Part shown: positions 41,138-50,485 of the stretch, in pieces
Layout of the letters: the number at the start of each line of letters is the position of its first letter
How positions within the stretch are numbered: position 1 is the stretch's first letter
Source: an uncultured Dysosmobacter sp.
GTDB taxonomy: Bacteria; Bacillota; Clostridia; Oscillospirales; Oscillospiraceae
Direction: 5' to 3'
DNA: 64,000 nt
Assembly: GCF_947631635.1 (NCBI RefSeq)
Contig: NZ_CANRMB010000013.1
Coordinates: 1 to 64,000 of the forward strand
Program-made: the position numbers and the translations under genes
Notes under the pieces: generated by a model
Databases searched by the model: none
What the model was told of the DNA's origin: nothing
The model's input: only the letters and a program-made list of their open reading frames with translations

Positions 41138-42098
41138 TTAAGAGGTTTTAGTGGGTAACTTCTCTTCATCCTTTATCCCTTTAAGCAATTCGGATAACAG
41201 CTCCGGATGTGCCAGAATCAGTGATTTAAGCTGTTGGATAGTCTTTGCACCCAAGGTTGTTCCTGTGGCGGCGCTTTCCACTTTGGCGAAAAACCCTGTA
41301 TCCATTTCCTGTGCTATCAGCTTACGATCTGCGTCAAACCCGTGGGCGTATGTATCTGTCACCATGCGGGCCTCCGCATGACCCGTATCTCCCTGAACTG
41401 CCTTGATATTGCCCCGGCTCAGTTTCAGCTTCAAGGATGTGCTGCTATGCCGCAGACTATGGAAAACGACCGGACGCAGGCCACAGTTTTCGATTAGCCG
41501 TCGGAAGTGCTTGCCGATGATATTATGTTCGTAGGGATGGCCGTTGATCTGTGCCACAACCATATCCAGCTCATGATATTCCTCACCCATCATCCGCTTG
41601 TACTCGGCCTGCTGTGCTTTCACTTTAAGCACTTTTGAGAAGTTTATGGATGCGGCCAACTGTATGAGCGGTAATCTTAGCGCCCGTATCCATGTGGCCA
41701 GATACTACAACGGCGGGCTGATCCAAAAGAAGCGTATAGTAGGCATCTATATCTCGGACAGTCAGCGACCTCACATACCGCTCCCCAAGATAAGGATTAG
41801 ATGAATTCTTAATGAGGCCGGTACTCATGCTATAATAAGAGTTGCCCCACTTTTTCAGCCCATAGACTTCTACATATTCCTTCAGGAAATCCCTGACTGT
41901 AATATCCCTTTTCTGCTGAATTGCCCCTTTCGCGGTTCTAACAGGAGGCTCAAAGGAGCCGTTCTTTTTTGCCAACTTGATTTGCATACCCCGGATCAGG
42001 GCTTCATCCTCAGATTTGAAGGGCTCTGTGCGGGGGACCTTTTCTCCGGGGCAGCGATATATGACCTGGTAGCTGTTTCCACGTTTTCGGATTGACAT
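41138..42098 (-). pseudogene. Second tyrosine integrase, internally deleted
   Basis: N-terminal part (42098-41625): SIRKRGNSYQVIYRCPGEKV, RDFLKEYVEVYGLKKWGNSY, ending in HTVGRIHKLLKSA and a stop. C-terminal part (41659-41138): VVFHSLRHSSTSLKLKLSRG, DTGHAEARMVTDTYAHGFD. The catalytic Arg region of about 120 residues between them is missing and the parts are in different frames. The C-terminus resembles that of the ICE integrase at 38271. It belongs to an older element that used the neighbouring att. Confidence 0.9.
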
Positions 42099-42163
42099 AT
42101 TTTTCCTCTTTTGCCATAATGATTAGGCCGCCCACCGCAATCAGGGTGGACGGCCGTTTCGGC

Positions 42164-42345
42164 TTATGCCGGGACATTGGGTGACTTCAAAAAATCAATG
42201 AAGGCCTCCCGCGGAATGCGGTAATGGTTCCCAATTCGAAGGGCTTTGATCGCTCCGGAGCTGATAAGGGCGTAGATCTTGTTCCGACCGGTGTTCAGCG
42301 TTTCCGCTATATCAACGACATCGAATTGAAAACCTCATATTTCAC
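42164..42345 (-). pseudogene. Excisionase, frameshifted
   Basis: Reads FDVVDIAETLNTGRNKIYAL, GAIKALRIGNHYRIPREAFI, DFLKSPNVPA and stop, a standard HTH_17 Xis. The start VKYEVF is one frame off, needing a one-base deletion near 42326. It precedes the broken integrase on the same strand (xis-int order), so both come from one element. Confidence 0.75.
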
Positions 42346-42619
42346 ACCATCACCGTTCCCTTTTCTGGCGCTGTACCAATAAAACGCACCCTGCAACGGC
42401 ACTGCACAGGGCATGGCCCAAAACCGAAGCCATGCGAGCTGCGGCCAATTTACTGATCGCAAAATTGTCAATTATCATATCATAAAACAAACTCCTTTTT
42501 GCAGCTCCAATTTGTCTATAGAAAATATTGGAAAAGTATTGATAATGGGGAAATTTTATACTATCCTTATTATGCATCAATGGCAAGAAAACATTATTGA
42601 AGCAGGAAAGCCGAAAGCC

Positions 42620-42828
42620 ATGCTGACCGCCATTGCCACTGCCGGGAACTTCGGCATCCAGAACAACACCAGCGGCGCCCCCGGGGTGGACCGGCACTCG
42701 TCCGAGGGGCCATGATCTGTTTCAAGGGCAAGCGGCGCTACAACCGGTTTGAGGACGCGGTAAAGGCCCGGAAGCTTGCCGAGGAAAATTTACATGATAG
42801 GTTTTGCAAGAAGACACCAGAGGCATAG
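42620..42828 (+). pseudogene. AP2-domain protein remnant
   Basis: MLTAIATAGNFGIQNNTSG then APGVDRHSSEGP and a stop; directly after, in another frame, MICFKGKRRYNRFEDAVKAR, KLAEENLHDRFCKK. Together they resemble the NTSG.PGV..H...W.A.I.FKGK.RYLG.F...EDAV.AR pattern of AP2 DNA-binding domains in phages and mobile genes, with the centre deleted. The region 42346-42619 has no gene. Confidence 0.6.
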
Positions 42829-42924
42829 AATAGGGATAGAATAAGGAAAGAAGGCATTGTGATGAGGAGCGATCCCCCTCAGACTTTGCCCGCTGGCGGA
42901 GCCACCGACGGCGGCGGGCTGCAT

Positions 42925-43017
42925 TTCGACCGGTGATGGGCAAACCACGGGAAACCGTGGGGCGCAAAGCCGAGGAGCTGCGGCGGCATATGCCGCTATG
43001 CTGGCCGGGTTGCGATA
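42925..43017 (+). ncRNA. c-di-GMP-I (GEMM) riboswitch aptamer
   Basis: Conserved core visible: GGGCAAACC, a hairpin closed by GAAA (CACGG/CCGTG), GGGGCGCAAAGCC, then a second hairpin (GCGGCGGCATATGCCGC) and GGCCGGGTTGC. This order matches the GEMM-I consensus, including tetraloop and the GGGTTGC receptor side. It lies 220 bp upstream of a large surface protein gene, a typical target of c-di-GMP control. Confidence 0.8.
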
Positions 43018-43110
43018 ATAGCAAACCATGGGAAACCGTGGGACTGCAAAGCGAGGGGCCTAAATCGTCGAACCGATCTGATAGTGCTCCGCAAACCCGC
43101 GGGTTTGCGG
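43018..43110 (+). ncRNA. Second, degenerate GEMM-like aptamer and palindrome
   Basis: TAGCAAACCATGGGAAACC, GTGGGACTGCAAAGC and GAGGGGCCTAAA repeat the GEMM core with an extra T in the joining segment and no GGGTTGC end. It is followed by a perfect palindrome CCGCAAACCC/GGGTTTGCGG (43089-43110), a probable expression-platform hairpin that could pair with the aptamer's GCAAACC. Confidence 0.5.
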
Positions 43111-43237
43111 ATAAGAAAGGGCAAGTGAGCAAGCTCTCGGCGCTAGCTGAGGGCGAGGGGTATGGAATCTGCTCCGACGACACGGCAGCCCGGCTGCCGG
43201 ACTCTTTGCGTCCGGAATGCAAAGAAAGGAACCAACT

Positions 43238-46084
43238 ATGAAAAATACATTTAAAAATGCGGTCAAACGTGGGCTTGCTCTGTCCTTGAGCTTGGTCATG
43301 TGTGTCGGGATGCTTCAGGTCACAGCGTTCGCTGAGGACGGAGGTTCGACGGAGACTACTCAGAAGACCATTTCGGATACCACTCCGAAGGAGGAGTCCG
43401 TCGAGGTTCCTGAGAACGCCACGGACTATGACTACGCCTACGTGTATATCAACGTCACCGACCTTCCGAAAGATGGGGAATCGGCGCCGGAACCGCCCAA
43501 GTTTGGCGATACCGATGACGAACATGCGGCTATAAGCGGCTTCGATAATGCAAGCGGAACTCTGACCGAGGCCGAAACGATCCTTAACCAAAGCCTTACT
43601 GCTGTAGAGACCGCCACGAACGCTCTGACGGAGACGATGAACCAGCTGGAAACCGCCCTGGGTTCGGCGGACGGCCAGCTGGGTACGGCGGGGAACACGC
43701 TGAATGCCCTTGAGGGCATGAAGCCGGGTTCCCAGGAGCCCCCCACGAACACCGTCCAGACCGCGAGCGAGCCGCCCGTCTCTCCTGCTGCGAAGCCAAC
43801 CTCTTTTGAGGAAGTGAAGCGGCAGGTCGAGGAGCTCAACGCAGCCCAGGAGCAGATCGCCGGGAAGGTCAACACCGCGAATGAGAAGGTCGACGATCTG
43901 AACAAAGCGGCGCAGGAGGCCTCCGACCCTGCGGTGATCGCGAGCGTTAAGGCCGCGCTGGCGGAGCTGGAAAAGCAGCGCCAGACCTACACCGACACCG
44001 AGAAAAAGGCCGCCGAGGATGCTGTGAAGGAAGCCAACGCTAAGATGGAGGCTTGCAAGAAGCAGCAGGATGACCTGAACAAGGAGTTCCAGGACGCAGT
44101 TGCCAAACTGCCCGCGGTCGGCGACGAGCCCACCTTCCGGGAGGGCCAGGACTACGACAGCTATCTGAAGGCCCACGAGGCCTGGGCGCAGGCGTGCGAT
44201 ACCTACAACAGTGCCCTCGCGGATATCCAGAAGGACTATGACGTGAAGGCCGGGGAGCTGAAGACGGAGTCTGACGCCGCCAAGGCCGCGGTCGATACCG
44301 CCATTCGGGCTCTCAACGCCGCCGAGGTCAAGCTGGCCGGGTTCGTGGCGCAGAAGAAAAACTACGAGACGCTCCTGAGCGAAGCGCAGGCCGCGGTCGA
44401 TGCTTACAACGCTGATGTCAATACCTACGGCGAGAAGGTCGATGCTTACAACACGTTGGCCGGGAAAGTAAAGACTGAGAACGACCCCGCCCCGCAGGCC
44501 GCTTCCGAGGATCCCGAGGCCCCGAAGAGCTACAACGAGCAGGCCCAGGACTTCAACAAGGCGATTGGGGCGTACAACGACCGGGCCGCGGACTTCACCA
44601 CCAAGAAAGAGACGTACAAGACCAGCGTTGAAAACTACGCCACCTCCGTTACCAACTATAACACGGCGGTCGGCAAGTACAACGAGGCGGCGGACAAATA
44701 CAACTTGAAAGCCGCTGACTGGAACGCGAAAGAGGAAAACAGCGACCAACGCATTTGGAACAAAATCAAGGATCAGCAAGAGAAGAACATTGAAGTTTTC
44801 AAAGAGGTCAATCATACTCTTAAGACTGACACTAATGGAACCGCAGCCAGTGCGTTGACCCAGGAGCAGGTCATAGCCTATAACGCCGTGGTGGAAGCTT
44901 ACAACGCCGAGGTGCAGGCCCATAACAACCAGGCGCTGGTTGACGCGAACAATTTTGTCAAGCAAACGTTTAAGAACCAGAGTACGCACGAGAGCTGGGG
45001 AGTCACCGGGTCGAGAGACACCTGGTACACGGCGGGCAAGATCTATGTCGGTGATATTTTCACAGACAATACGGAGAATATCTTCAACAACAATGCCTGC
45101 GACGACACGGCTTACCACAGCACCCAGGGCAAGGACCTCTATTACTGGGACGAAACTGCGAGCGGAGTAAAGCTTGTCGATAAGACAAAAAGCGAGGACA
45201 ATATGTACGAAGCTGACAAGGGTATCAGTAACCTTGAGCAGCGCCTGTTTACAGGAACAAGCAACCAGCTCAATACGACGAACCTTAACCCCTATGGGGA
45301 GACCATCGTAAGCCAGTCGGGTACGGTTGGCGTTGATCAGCTGACTGCGAAGGGCGTCGAGAAATGGGTACTGAAGCTGGACCATGGTGCGAGTTGCTAT
45401 ATCAACGATACCTCCACTGCGTCCCTGCACCTGGACGGCTACCTGTATGTGGAGAAGCTGGGCACGCTTGCCAAGCTGGAGGCCCGGAAGCAAACCGTGG
45501 AGCCGACCGTGGCGGTGGACGTCAATGCCATTGGAAACACAGAGGTTTCTACCTTTGGGACGGAGACGGCCCCGGTGGCCCTGAAAACGGCGGCGCACTA
45601 CACGAAGCGTGCCCCGGTAGGCGTAACGCCGTCCGCGGACGCGGCTGAGGGCTTTGAGGCCGGGTTCGAGTTCAAGCCCTACATCTTGAAGCCCATTCCG
45701 ACTCAGATACAGAAAAACGAGCCCGAACCCGAGCCTGAGCCCGATGATCCTGTTGATCCTGTCGATCCTGACGATCCTGACGACCCTGTCGATCCTGTCG
45801 ATCCCGAGGTTGAAATTCCGGATGAGGATGTGCCTCTGACCGAGGTGCCTGTGGTCGAAGTCCCTTACAGTGACATGTCCCTGGCCGAGGAACCTGTGGT
45901 CGAAATCCCTGACGGGGACGTGCCTCTGGCTGAGGAACCTGTGGTTGACATTCCCGATGAGGATGTGCCCCTGGCGGACGTGCCCGAGACCGGCGACATC
46001 TCTTGCGCGTGGTATGCCATGGCCGTTCTGTCCGCTTGCGGACTGATGGCCCTGTATCTGCTTAAGAAGCGCGAAGAAGCCTGA
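43238..46084 (+). CDS. Large cell-wall-anchored coiled-coil surface protein
   Basis: 948 aa. Signal peptide (GLALSLSLVMCVGMLQVTAFA), then about 500 residues of Ala/Lys/Glu-rich coiled coil with repeated YN/AYN periodicity (VDAYNADVNTYGEKVDAYNT), a globular part at about 575-820 (YTAGKIYVGDIFTDNTEN, KWVLKLDHGASCYIND), an acidic Pro-Asp repeat stalk, sortase signal VPETG, membrane helix and RKREEA-type tail (KKREEA). Start ATG 43238 follows AGAAAGGA. An adhesin, probably induced or repressed by c-di-GMP through the riboswitch upstream. Confidence 0.85.
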   Translation: MKNTFKNAVKRGLALSLSLVMCVGMLQVTAFAEDGGSTETTQKTISDTTPKEESVEVPENATDYDYAYVYINVTDLPKDGESAPEPPKFGDTDDEHAAISGFDNASGTLTEAETILNQSLTAVETATNALTETMNQLETALGSADGQLGTAGNTLNALEGMKPGSQEPPTNTVQTASEPPVSPAAKPTSFEEVKRQVEELNAAQEQIAGKVNTANEKVDDLNKAAQEASDPAVIASVKAALAELEKQRQTYTDTEKKAAEDAVKEANAKMEACKKQQDDLNKEFQDAVAKLPAVGDEPTFREGQDYDSYLKAHEAWAQACDTYNSALADIQKDYDVKAGELKTESDAAKAAVDTAIRALNAAEVKLAGFVAQKKNYETLLSEAQAAVDAYNADVNTYGEKVDAYNTLAGKVKTENDPAPQAASEDPEAPKSYNEQAQDFNKAIGAYNDRAADFTTKKETYKTSVENYATSVTNYNTAVGKYNEAADKYNLKAADWNAKEENSDQRIWNKIKDQQEKNIEVFKEVNHTLKTDTNGTAASALTQEQVIAYNAVVEAYNAEVQAHNNQALVDANNFVKQTFKNQSTHESWGVTGSRDTWYTAGKIYVGDIFTDNTENIFNNNACDDTAYHSTQGKDLYYWDETASGVKLVDKTKSEDNMYEADKGISNLEQRLFTGTSNQLNTTNLNPYGETIVSQSGTVGVDQLTAKGVEKWVLKLDHGASCYINDTSTASLHLDGYLYVEKLGTLAKLEARKQTVEPTVAVDVNAIGNTEVSTFGTETAPVALKTAAHYTKRAPVGVTPSADAAEGFEAGFEFKPYILKPIPTQIQKNEPEPEPEPDDPVDPVDPDDPDDPVDPVDPEVEIPDEDVPLTEVPVVEVPYSDMSLAEEPVVEIPDGDVPLAEEPVVDIPDEDVPLADVPETGDISCAWYAMAVLSACGLMALYLLKKREEA

Positions 46085-46121
46085 GCAAATGTAAAAACAA
46101 TTTCTGAACCCTGCGCAAACA

Positions 46122-46156
46122 GACAGCCGGGGCCTTCCGGGGCCCCGGCTGTTCCT
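46122..46156 (+). terminator. Terminator after the surface protein
   Basis: CAGCCGGGGCC/GGCCCCGGCTG stem followed by TTCCTTT; weak T-run. Confidence 0.65.
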
Positions 46157-46198
46157 TTAAAAACCGGCAAGCTGTAAAAAATGAAGGGAGGCACTCCC

Positions 46199-47932
46199 AT
46201 GAGGCGAAAAAAACTTCTGGCGATGGCGCTGGCATCCGTCCTGTTGGCAGGGCTTCTGGCCGGCTGCGCCGGAACGGAGCGATCCAGGGAAAGCACAGCG
46301 GCATTCCAGAGCAAGGCGGAGTCTCTGCGTGCGGCTGCGCTGTCTGACCAAGTGCGGGAGCAGCTGGAGGAAAACCCGGCCGGTGAGGCGGGGTATGCGG
46401 TCTTTTTTTCCGTCTGCGACGGAGAGAACCGGGCCAGCGTTTACAGCGGCACGGGGGAAACTTTGGACGCCGCCTGGGCCGCCGGGGAGCAGGCCGCCGA
46501 AAAGGCTCTGAAAAAGGGAGGCCCCTTCCCCCTCTGGCTCAAGGCAGACCTGGTCTATGTATCCGCCGCCCTCTCCGCTGACGCCCTGAAAGGGATCGGC
46601 GAGGTTTTCGGGGCGGGCTGCTTCCGCTATGGGCTGGCCTTCGATCCCGCCTATGAAACCGCCCTCCTGGAGGCAGAGCTCAATACTGCGGGCATCTATG
46701 ACTATGAAAACGGCGGCGTGGACCTGGAGCGGCTCAACGCCTACCTGGAGGAAACCGGGCGCGCGCCATTGGCCTCTCTGCCGGAGAGCTATACGGCGTT
46801 CCAGTGTGCCGGCTGGCTGTGCGGCGAGGAGGGCGGCGTTTCCCAACTCAGCCTGGACGAGCTAAGCTATGGCCGCCGGGAGTTTCCCGCCGTAGACGGC
46901 AATACTGCCGCAGCCCTGGCGCTTGACGGCGCCGAATACCTGGCGGCCCAGGTGCAGGAGGATGGGAGCGTACTCCTGCCCGGCGGGGAACCACTGTCCA
47001 TCCCCCGCCATACCGAGGTATTGAGCGCCATGATCCAGGGCTACCGGCTGCACCCCAGTGAAACACTGGCCAAAAGCATTGACCGGTCTGCAGACTGGCT
47101 TGTCAGCCAAATCGCCTATACGGAGCAGGACATCGGGTTCCTCCTGGATAACGGCGAGATCACGCTGGAGGATTCTGCGCTAAGCATCATCGCCCTGGCG
47201 GACTGCGCCGGGGCCTCGGAAAATATGGCTTATCTGCCCGCCTGTCAGGCGCTGGGATCTGGGATTCTATCACTGTTGGATTCCAGCACAGGGACCTTTA
47301 CCCATGTACTGGATGCCTCTGACTTGAGCCGGAAAGAGCAGTTCCGCTCCGCCCAGTGGGACGGCATGGGCGTGACGGCGCTGTGCCGCCTCTACGGGAT
47401 GACGGAAGACCCCCTCTGGCTCTGGGCGGCGCAGCAGGTGCTGGACCGTATGCTCACGAAGGAACCCGCACAGTATGGGGACCTTTGGACCGCCTGTGCT
47501 GTCCGCGAGATTACAAAATATGTGCAGGACCGCACGGACTATTTCACCTTCGCCTTGAAAAACCTGCAGGGAGGTCTTGCCGCGATTTATAGCGCACAGG
47601 GGACGGAGCCCGCCGGCTTGGAAATGCTGATGATTTCTTATGAAACCTACCATAAGATGCTGGACGCAGGCTACTCCATTGACGGCTTTGCGCCGGAACT
47701 GCTGTTGGAAGTGATTTCCACCCGGGTCCAGCGCCAGCTGGACGGATATCTTTTCCCGGAATTCGCCATGTATTTTGCCCAGCCTCAGAAGGTGTTGGGC
47801 GCTTTTATGACTCGGGAGGATGGGCTGTGCATCTCCTCAGATGGGATATGCAGGAACATAGCCAGCTACTATTTGTATTCCGCCAACTATGACAGGCTAT
47901 TGGCCGATGGACTGTCTGGAACTACGGGTTGA
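46199..47932 (+). CDS. Large lipoprotein, alpha/alpha-toroid-like
   Basis: 577 aa. Lipobox LLAGLLAGC after a basic start (RRKKLLAMALASV). The body is helical with repeats of about 50-60 residues such as TAAALALDGAEYLAAQVQED, SIDRSADWLVSQIAYTEQDI and WDGMGVTALCRLYGMTED, reminiscent of six-hairpin/terpenoid-cyclase-type toroids. Enzyme activity is not evident. GGGAGG lies before ATG 46199. Its place after the surface adhesin suggests co-functioning at the envelope. Confidence 0.75.
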   Translation: MRRKKLLAMALASVLLAGLLAGCAGTERSRESTAAFQSKAESLRAAALSDQVREQLEENPAGEAGYAVFFSVCDGENRASVYSGTGETLDAAWAAGEQAAEKALKKGGPFPLWLKADLVYVSAALSADALKGIGEVFGAGCFRYGLAFDPAYETALLEAELNTAGIYDYENGGVDLERLNAYLEETGRAPLASLPESYTAFQCAGWLCGEEGGVSQLSLDELSYGRREFPAVDGNTAAALALDGAEYLAAQVQEDGSVLLPGGEPLSIPRHTEVLSAMIQGYRLHPSETLAKSIDRSADWLVSQIAYTEQDIGFLLDNGEITLEDSALSIIALADCAGASENMAYLPACQALGSGILSLLDSSTGTFTHVLDASDLSRKEQFRSAQWDGMGVTALCRLYGMTEDPLWLWAAQQVLDRMLTKEPAQYGDLWTACAVREITKYVQDRTDYFTFALKNLQGGLAAIYSAQGTEPAGLEMLMISYETYHKMLDAGYSIDGFAPELLLEVISTRVQRQLDGYLFPEFAMYFAQPQKVLGAFMTREDGLCISSDGICRNIASYYLYSANYDRLLADGLSGTTG

Positions 47933-47976
47933 GGGGAGTCTCCTGAGACAGGGGATATGGATAGGGAACAATAAGC

Positions 47977-48015
47977 AGAAGGGTGCGCTGTCCGCGAGGG
48001 CAGCACCCTTTCCAT
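47977..48015 (+). terminator. Terminator
   Basis: AAGGGTGCGCTG / GCAGCACCCTTT stem and loop, ending the lipoprotein gene. Confidence 0.7.
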
Positions 48016-48309
48016 ATGGATGAGTTCCGTTTTTCGAACAGTTTTATCGAAAAGCGGGACTTTTCATATTCGGAAGGCCTTGCTTACATGGACTTCCCGT
48101 TTTTGCTTTCCATGGGGCTTTTTAGAAAAGTCGCAAAGCGCAAAAACACAATTACTTAATATATTGCAATGATGTATTAGTTAGTCAGAGGCCAGCCCTG
48201 TGTACGACAACGAGCCTCCTGTTGATAGCCCCATGCAACGTACAATTGAGGGCATGTGTGTTTATATAGCACCTCCCCAAAATGGAAAGGAAAAGAAAAG
48301 TGCGGATAA

Positions 48310-48971
48310 TCTAAAGTTAATGCTGAAAATGCGCATTGCAAAATTTCAGAAGAGGCAGATGGCTGCGATTACTATATTTATTATCCATCAACGAAAGGCG
48401 TTGACAAAGTGAAACAAATGGCGACGAAGCTGGTTTATGAAAATGAATATGGCTGTTCGATCTTCCAAAGTGGAGATTTTGGCGCATACATTTACTTGGC
48501 TTATTCGTCCCTTGAAGATATTGACACCGATTTGCGGGATTCCATTGTTGTAGCCTATGAGGAATGCAGTGTGAAGAGCATCAAGGACAGGGCTATTGAA
48601 AACTGGAAGAAGCAGCATGTTCTCAAAAATCCCCAGGATCAGATGTCACGCAAAGTAGGCGCATTCATTGACAACGCTGCCGACGCAGCAAAGACTTTTG
48701 CTGTTGGTGTGAAATCATTAGAGGATACCAGTGGCAAAAAAATCTCTAAACTCGGAAAAAGGTTGGCGGCAACGCAATTATTGTTGCCAGTACTCCGGGA
48801 AAGGGATTTGGCAAAGCTGCGTCCGGCCTGGGCTCTATCGTCGAAACACTCGGAGATAAGGGTGTATCCAAGGTAAGCAACGATAGTTTTAATAAAGAAA
48901 TTCTTCCGGCTATTCAATGTGATTTCCTTGCAACTGCGCTCTTTGATCTTATGAAAGCCGGGGATCTGTAA
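48310..48971 (+). pseudogene. Hypothetical gene, frameshifted
   Basis: After a stop at 48307 the frame reads ISEEADGCDYYIYYPSTKG, TKLVYENEYGCSIFQSGDFG, AFIDNAADAAKTFAVGVKS to KKISKLGK. At an A5 run near 48755 the frame shifts, and the next frame continues VGGNAIIVASTPGKGFGKAA, SIVETLGDKGVSKVSNDSFN to LMKAGDL and a stop at 48971. One base change would rejoin them. The 5' end is also unclear (MCVYIAPPQNGKEKKSADNL in another frame, 48254 on). Family unrecognised. Confidence 0.6.
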
Positions 48972-49061
48972 GCAGTGAGCCTTGCCAACATTTCTGCCTA
49001 CAAACGGAAAACTACAGCCTAAAACCAGCAGGGAACAATCGCAAAAATCTAGCACAAAAAT

Positions 49062-49100
49062 CCCGGCAATCCATTGTAATAGAAAGGATTGCCGGGCTTT
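49062..49100 (+). terminator. Terminator
   Basis: CCCGGCAATCC/GGATTGCCGGG stem, then CTTTCT, downstream of the frameshifted gene. Confidence 0.7.
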
Positions 49101-49140
49101 CTACACGACACGGCATTCGCCCGTAAAAGGGTGTGCATCG

Positions 49141-49186
49141 TACTCCTAGCGACAGGCCGCCGGTTAGAGCCCGGCCCGGGACGCCA
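49141..49186 (+). other. Degenerate tRNA 3' fragment (old attachment site)
   Basis: TACTCCTAGCG, T-arm-like GCCGGTTAGAGCCCGGC, acceptor strand CCGGGAC, G and CCA. The T-loop has TTAGA instead of TTCGA, and no 5' half is present. It looks like an integration scar at the border between the decayed island and the chromosome. Not the same sequence as the fragment at 40938. Confidence 0.55.
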
Positions 49187-49190
49187 AAAA

Positions 49191-49224
49191 AGACCGAAAA
49201 TCTCACGATTTTCGGTCCTTTTTA
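49191..49224. terminator. Terminator
   Basis: AGACCGAAAATC/GATTTTCGGTCC stem with loop TCAC and T5; also placed to end cysK from the other side. Confidence 0.8.
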
Positions 49225-49268
49225 TCTTGATGGCTGCTCTGCGGTCTTCACTGCCACGGTTTCCCGGG

Positions 49269-50201
49269 TCAATCCGCGAACAGCGGGGTGGAAAGATAGC
49301 GGTCCCCGGTATCCGGCAGCAGAGCCACGATGGTCCTGCCCTTGTTCTCCGGCCGTTTGGCAAGCTGGATGGCCGCCCACACCGCGGCGCCGGAGGAGAT
49401 GCCCACCAGCACGCCCTCCTCTCTGCCGATCCTTCTGCCCGCGGCAAAGGCGTCCTCGTTCTCCACGGTGATGATCTCGTCATAGACCTTCGTGTTCAGC
49501 ACATCCGGCACAAAGCCCGCGCCGATGCCCTGGATCTTATGGCTGCCCGCGATGCCTCTGCTCAATACCGGAGAGGACGCGGGTTCCACCGCAATTACTT
49601 TGACAGCCGGGTTCCGGCTCTTCAGGTACTCGCCAACGCCTGTCACCGTACCGCCGGTGCCGACGCCCGCGACGAATATATCCACCTTGCCGCCGGTGTC
49701 CTCCCAAATCTCCGGACCAGTGGTGGCTTTATGGATGGCGGGGTTGGCCGGGTTCACGAACTGACCGGGAATAAAGCTGTTCGGGATCTCCTCCGCCAGT
49801 TCACCGGCCTTGGCGATGGCGCCCTTCATGCCCTTGGTCCCCTCGGTCAGCACCAGCTCCGCGCCGTAGGCCCTCATCATCTGGCGGCGCTCCACGCTCA
49901 TGGTCTCCGGCATGACGATGATGATGCGGTATCCCCTGGCCGCCGCCACGGAGGCCAGTCCAATTCCAGTGTTGCCCGAGGTAGGCTCAATGATGACAGA
50001 GCCTGGCCGCAGCTTCCCGCTGGCCTCGGCATCGTCGATCATGGCCTTGGCGACGCGGTCCTTCACGCTGCCGGCGGGGTTGAAATATTCCAGCTTGCCC
50101 AGGATGCGGGCCTCCAGCCCCTCGCTCCTCTCAATGTGTGTCAGCTCCAGCAGCGGCGTCCGGCCGATCAGCTGGTCCGCGGACGTATAAAGATTGCTCA
50201 T
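49269..50201 (-). CDS. cysK: Cysteine synthase (O-acetylserine sulfhydrylase)
   Basis: 310 aa. PLP lysine in NPAGSVKDR near residue 43, SGNTGIGLA substrate loop, [13 protein letters not shown] phosphate-binding loop. It converts O-acetylserine and sulfide to cysteine. Complete. AGGAGG precedes the ATG and a good promoter lies 130 bp upstream. First gene of the chromosomal flank. Confidence 0.95.
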   Translation of the reverse strand: MSNLYTSADQLIGRTPLLELTHIERSEGLEARILGKLEYFNPAGSVKDRVAKAMIDDAEASGKLRPGSVIIEPTSGNTGIGLASVAAARGYRIIIVMPETMSVERRQMMRAYGAELVLTEGTKGMKGAIAKAGELAEEIPNSFIPGQFVNPANPAIHKATTGPEIWEDTGGKVDIFVAGVGTGGTVTGVGEYLKSRNPAVKVIAVEPASSPVLSRGIAGSHKIQGIGAGFVPDVLNTKVYDEIITVENEDAFAAGRRIGREEGVLVGISSGAAVWAAIQLAKRPENKGRTIVALLPDTGDRYLSTPLFAD

Positions 50202-50335
50202 GATCCATTCCTCCTGATCAAAAATCGGTGTTGTTTTTTATCCTACAATCTCTGCTCTGCCACAGCACCGGCGACATCGGAATGGCGCTCTGCATCCTTC
50301 CATTTTTATACCAACCTTTCCAGTAGGTTATATGG

Positions 50336-50364
50336 ATCATAATCCCAATTTCCTACTTTGTCAA
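50336..50364 (-). promoter_or_regulatory. cysK promoter
   Basis: Minus strand TTGACA, 17-bp spacer, TATGAT. CCTATTGACAAAGTAGG and CCTACTGGAAAGGTTGG around it are possible Rrf2/CymR-type operator half-sites. Confidence 0.7.
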
Positions 50365-50485
50365 TAGGAAATACGGAAATTATTTGATCATCCTCCGATT
50401 TCCACGGTTGTGTCATCGAAACGGCTGTGCGGCCCAAAGGCGGTATCTGAAAAAAGACAGCAGTCCCGCAGGCCGCTGTCCCTTT

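Noticed and set aside
42722..45598. 958-codon open frame on the minus strand
   Set aside because: It lies antisense to the surface-protein gene and riboswitch, is rich in Arg/Leu/Val low-complexity sequence, has no recognised domain and no ribosome site; a GC-content shadow.
40938..49186. The two tRNA fragments as the matching ends of one island
   Set aside because: Their T-arm and acceptor sequences differ (GGAGG/CCAGGGT versus GCCGG/CCGGGAC); shared bases are only those common to tRNAs.
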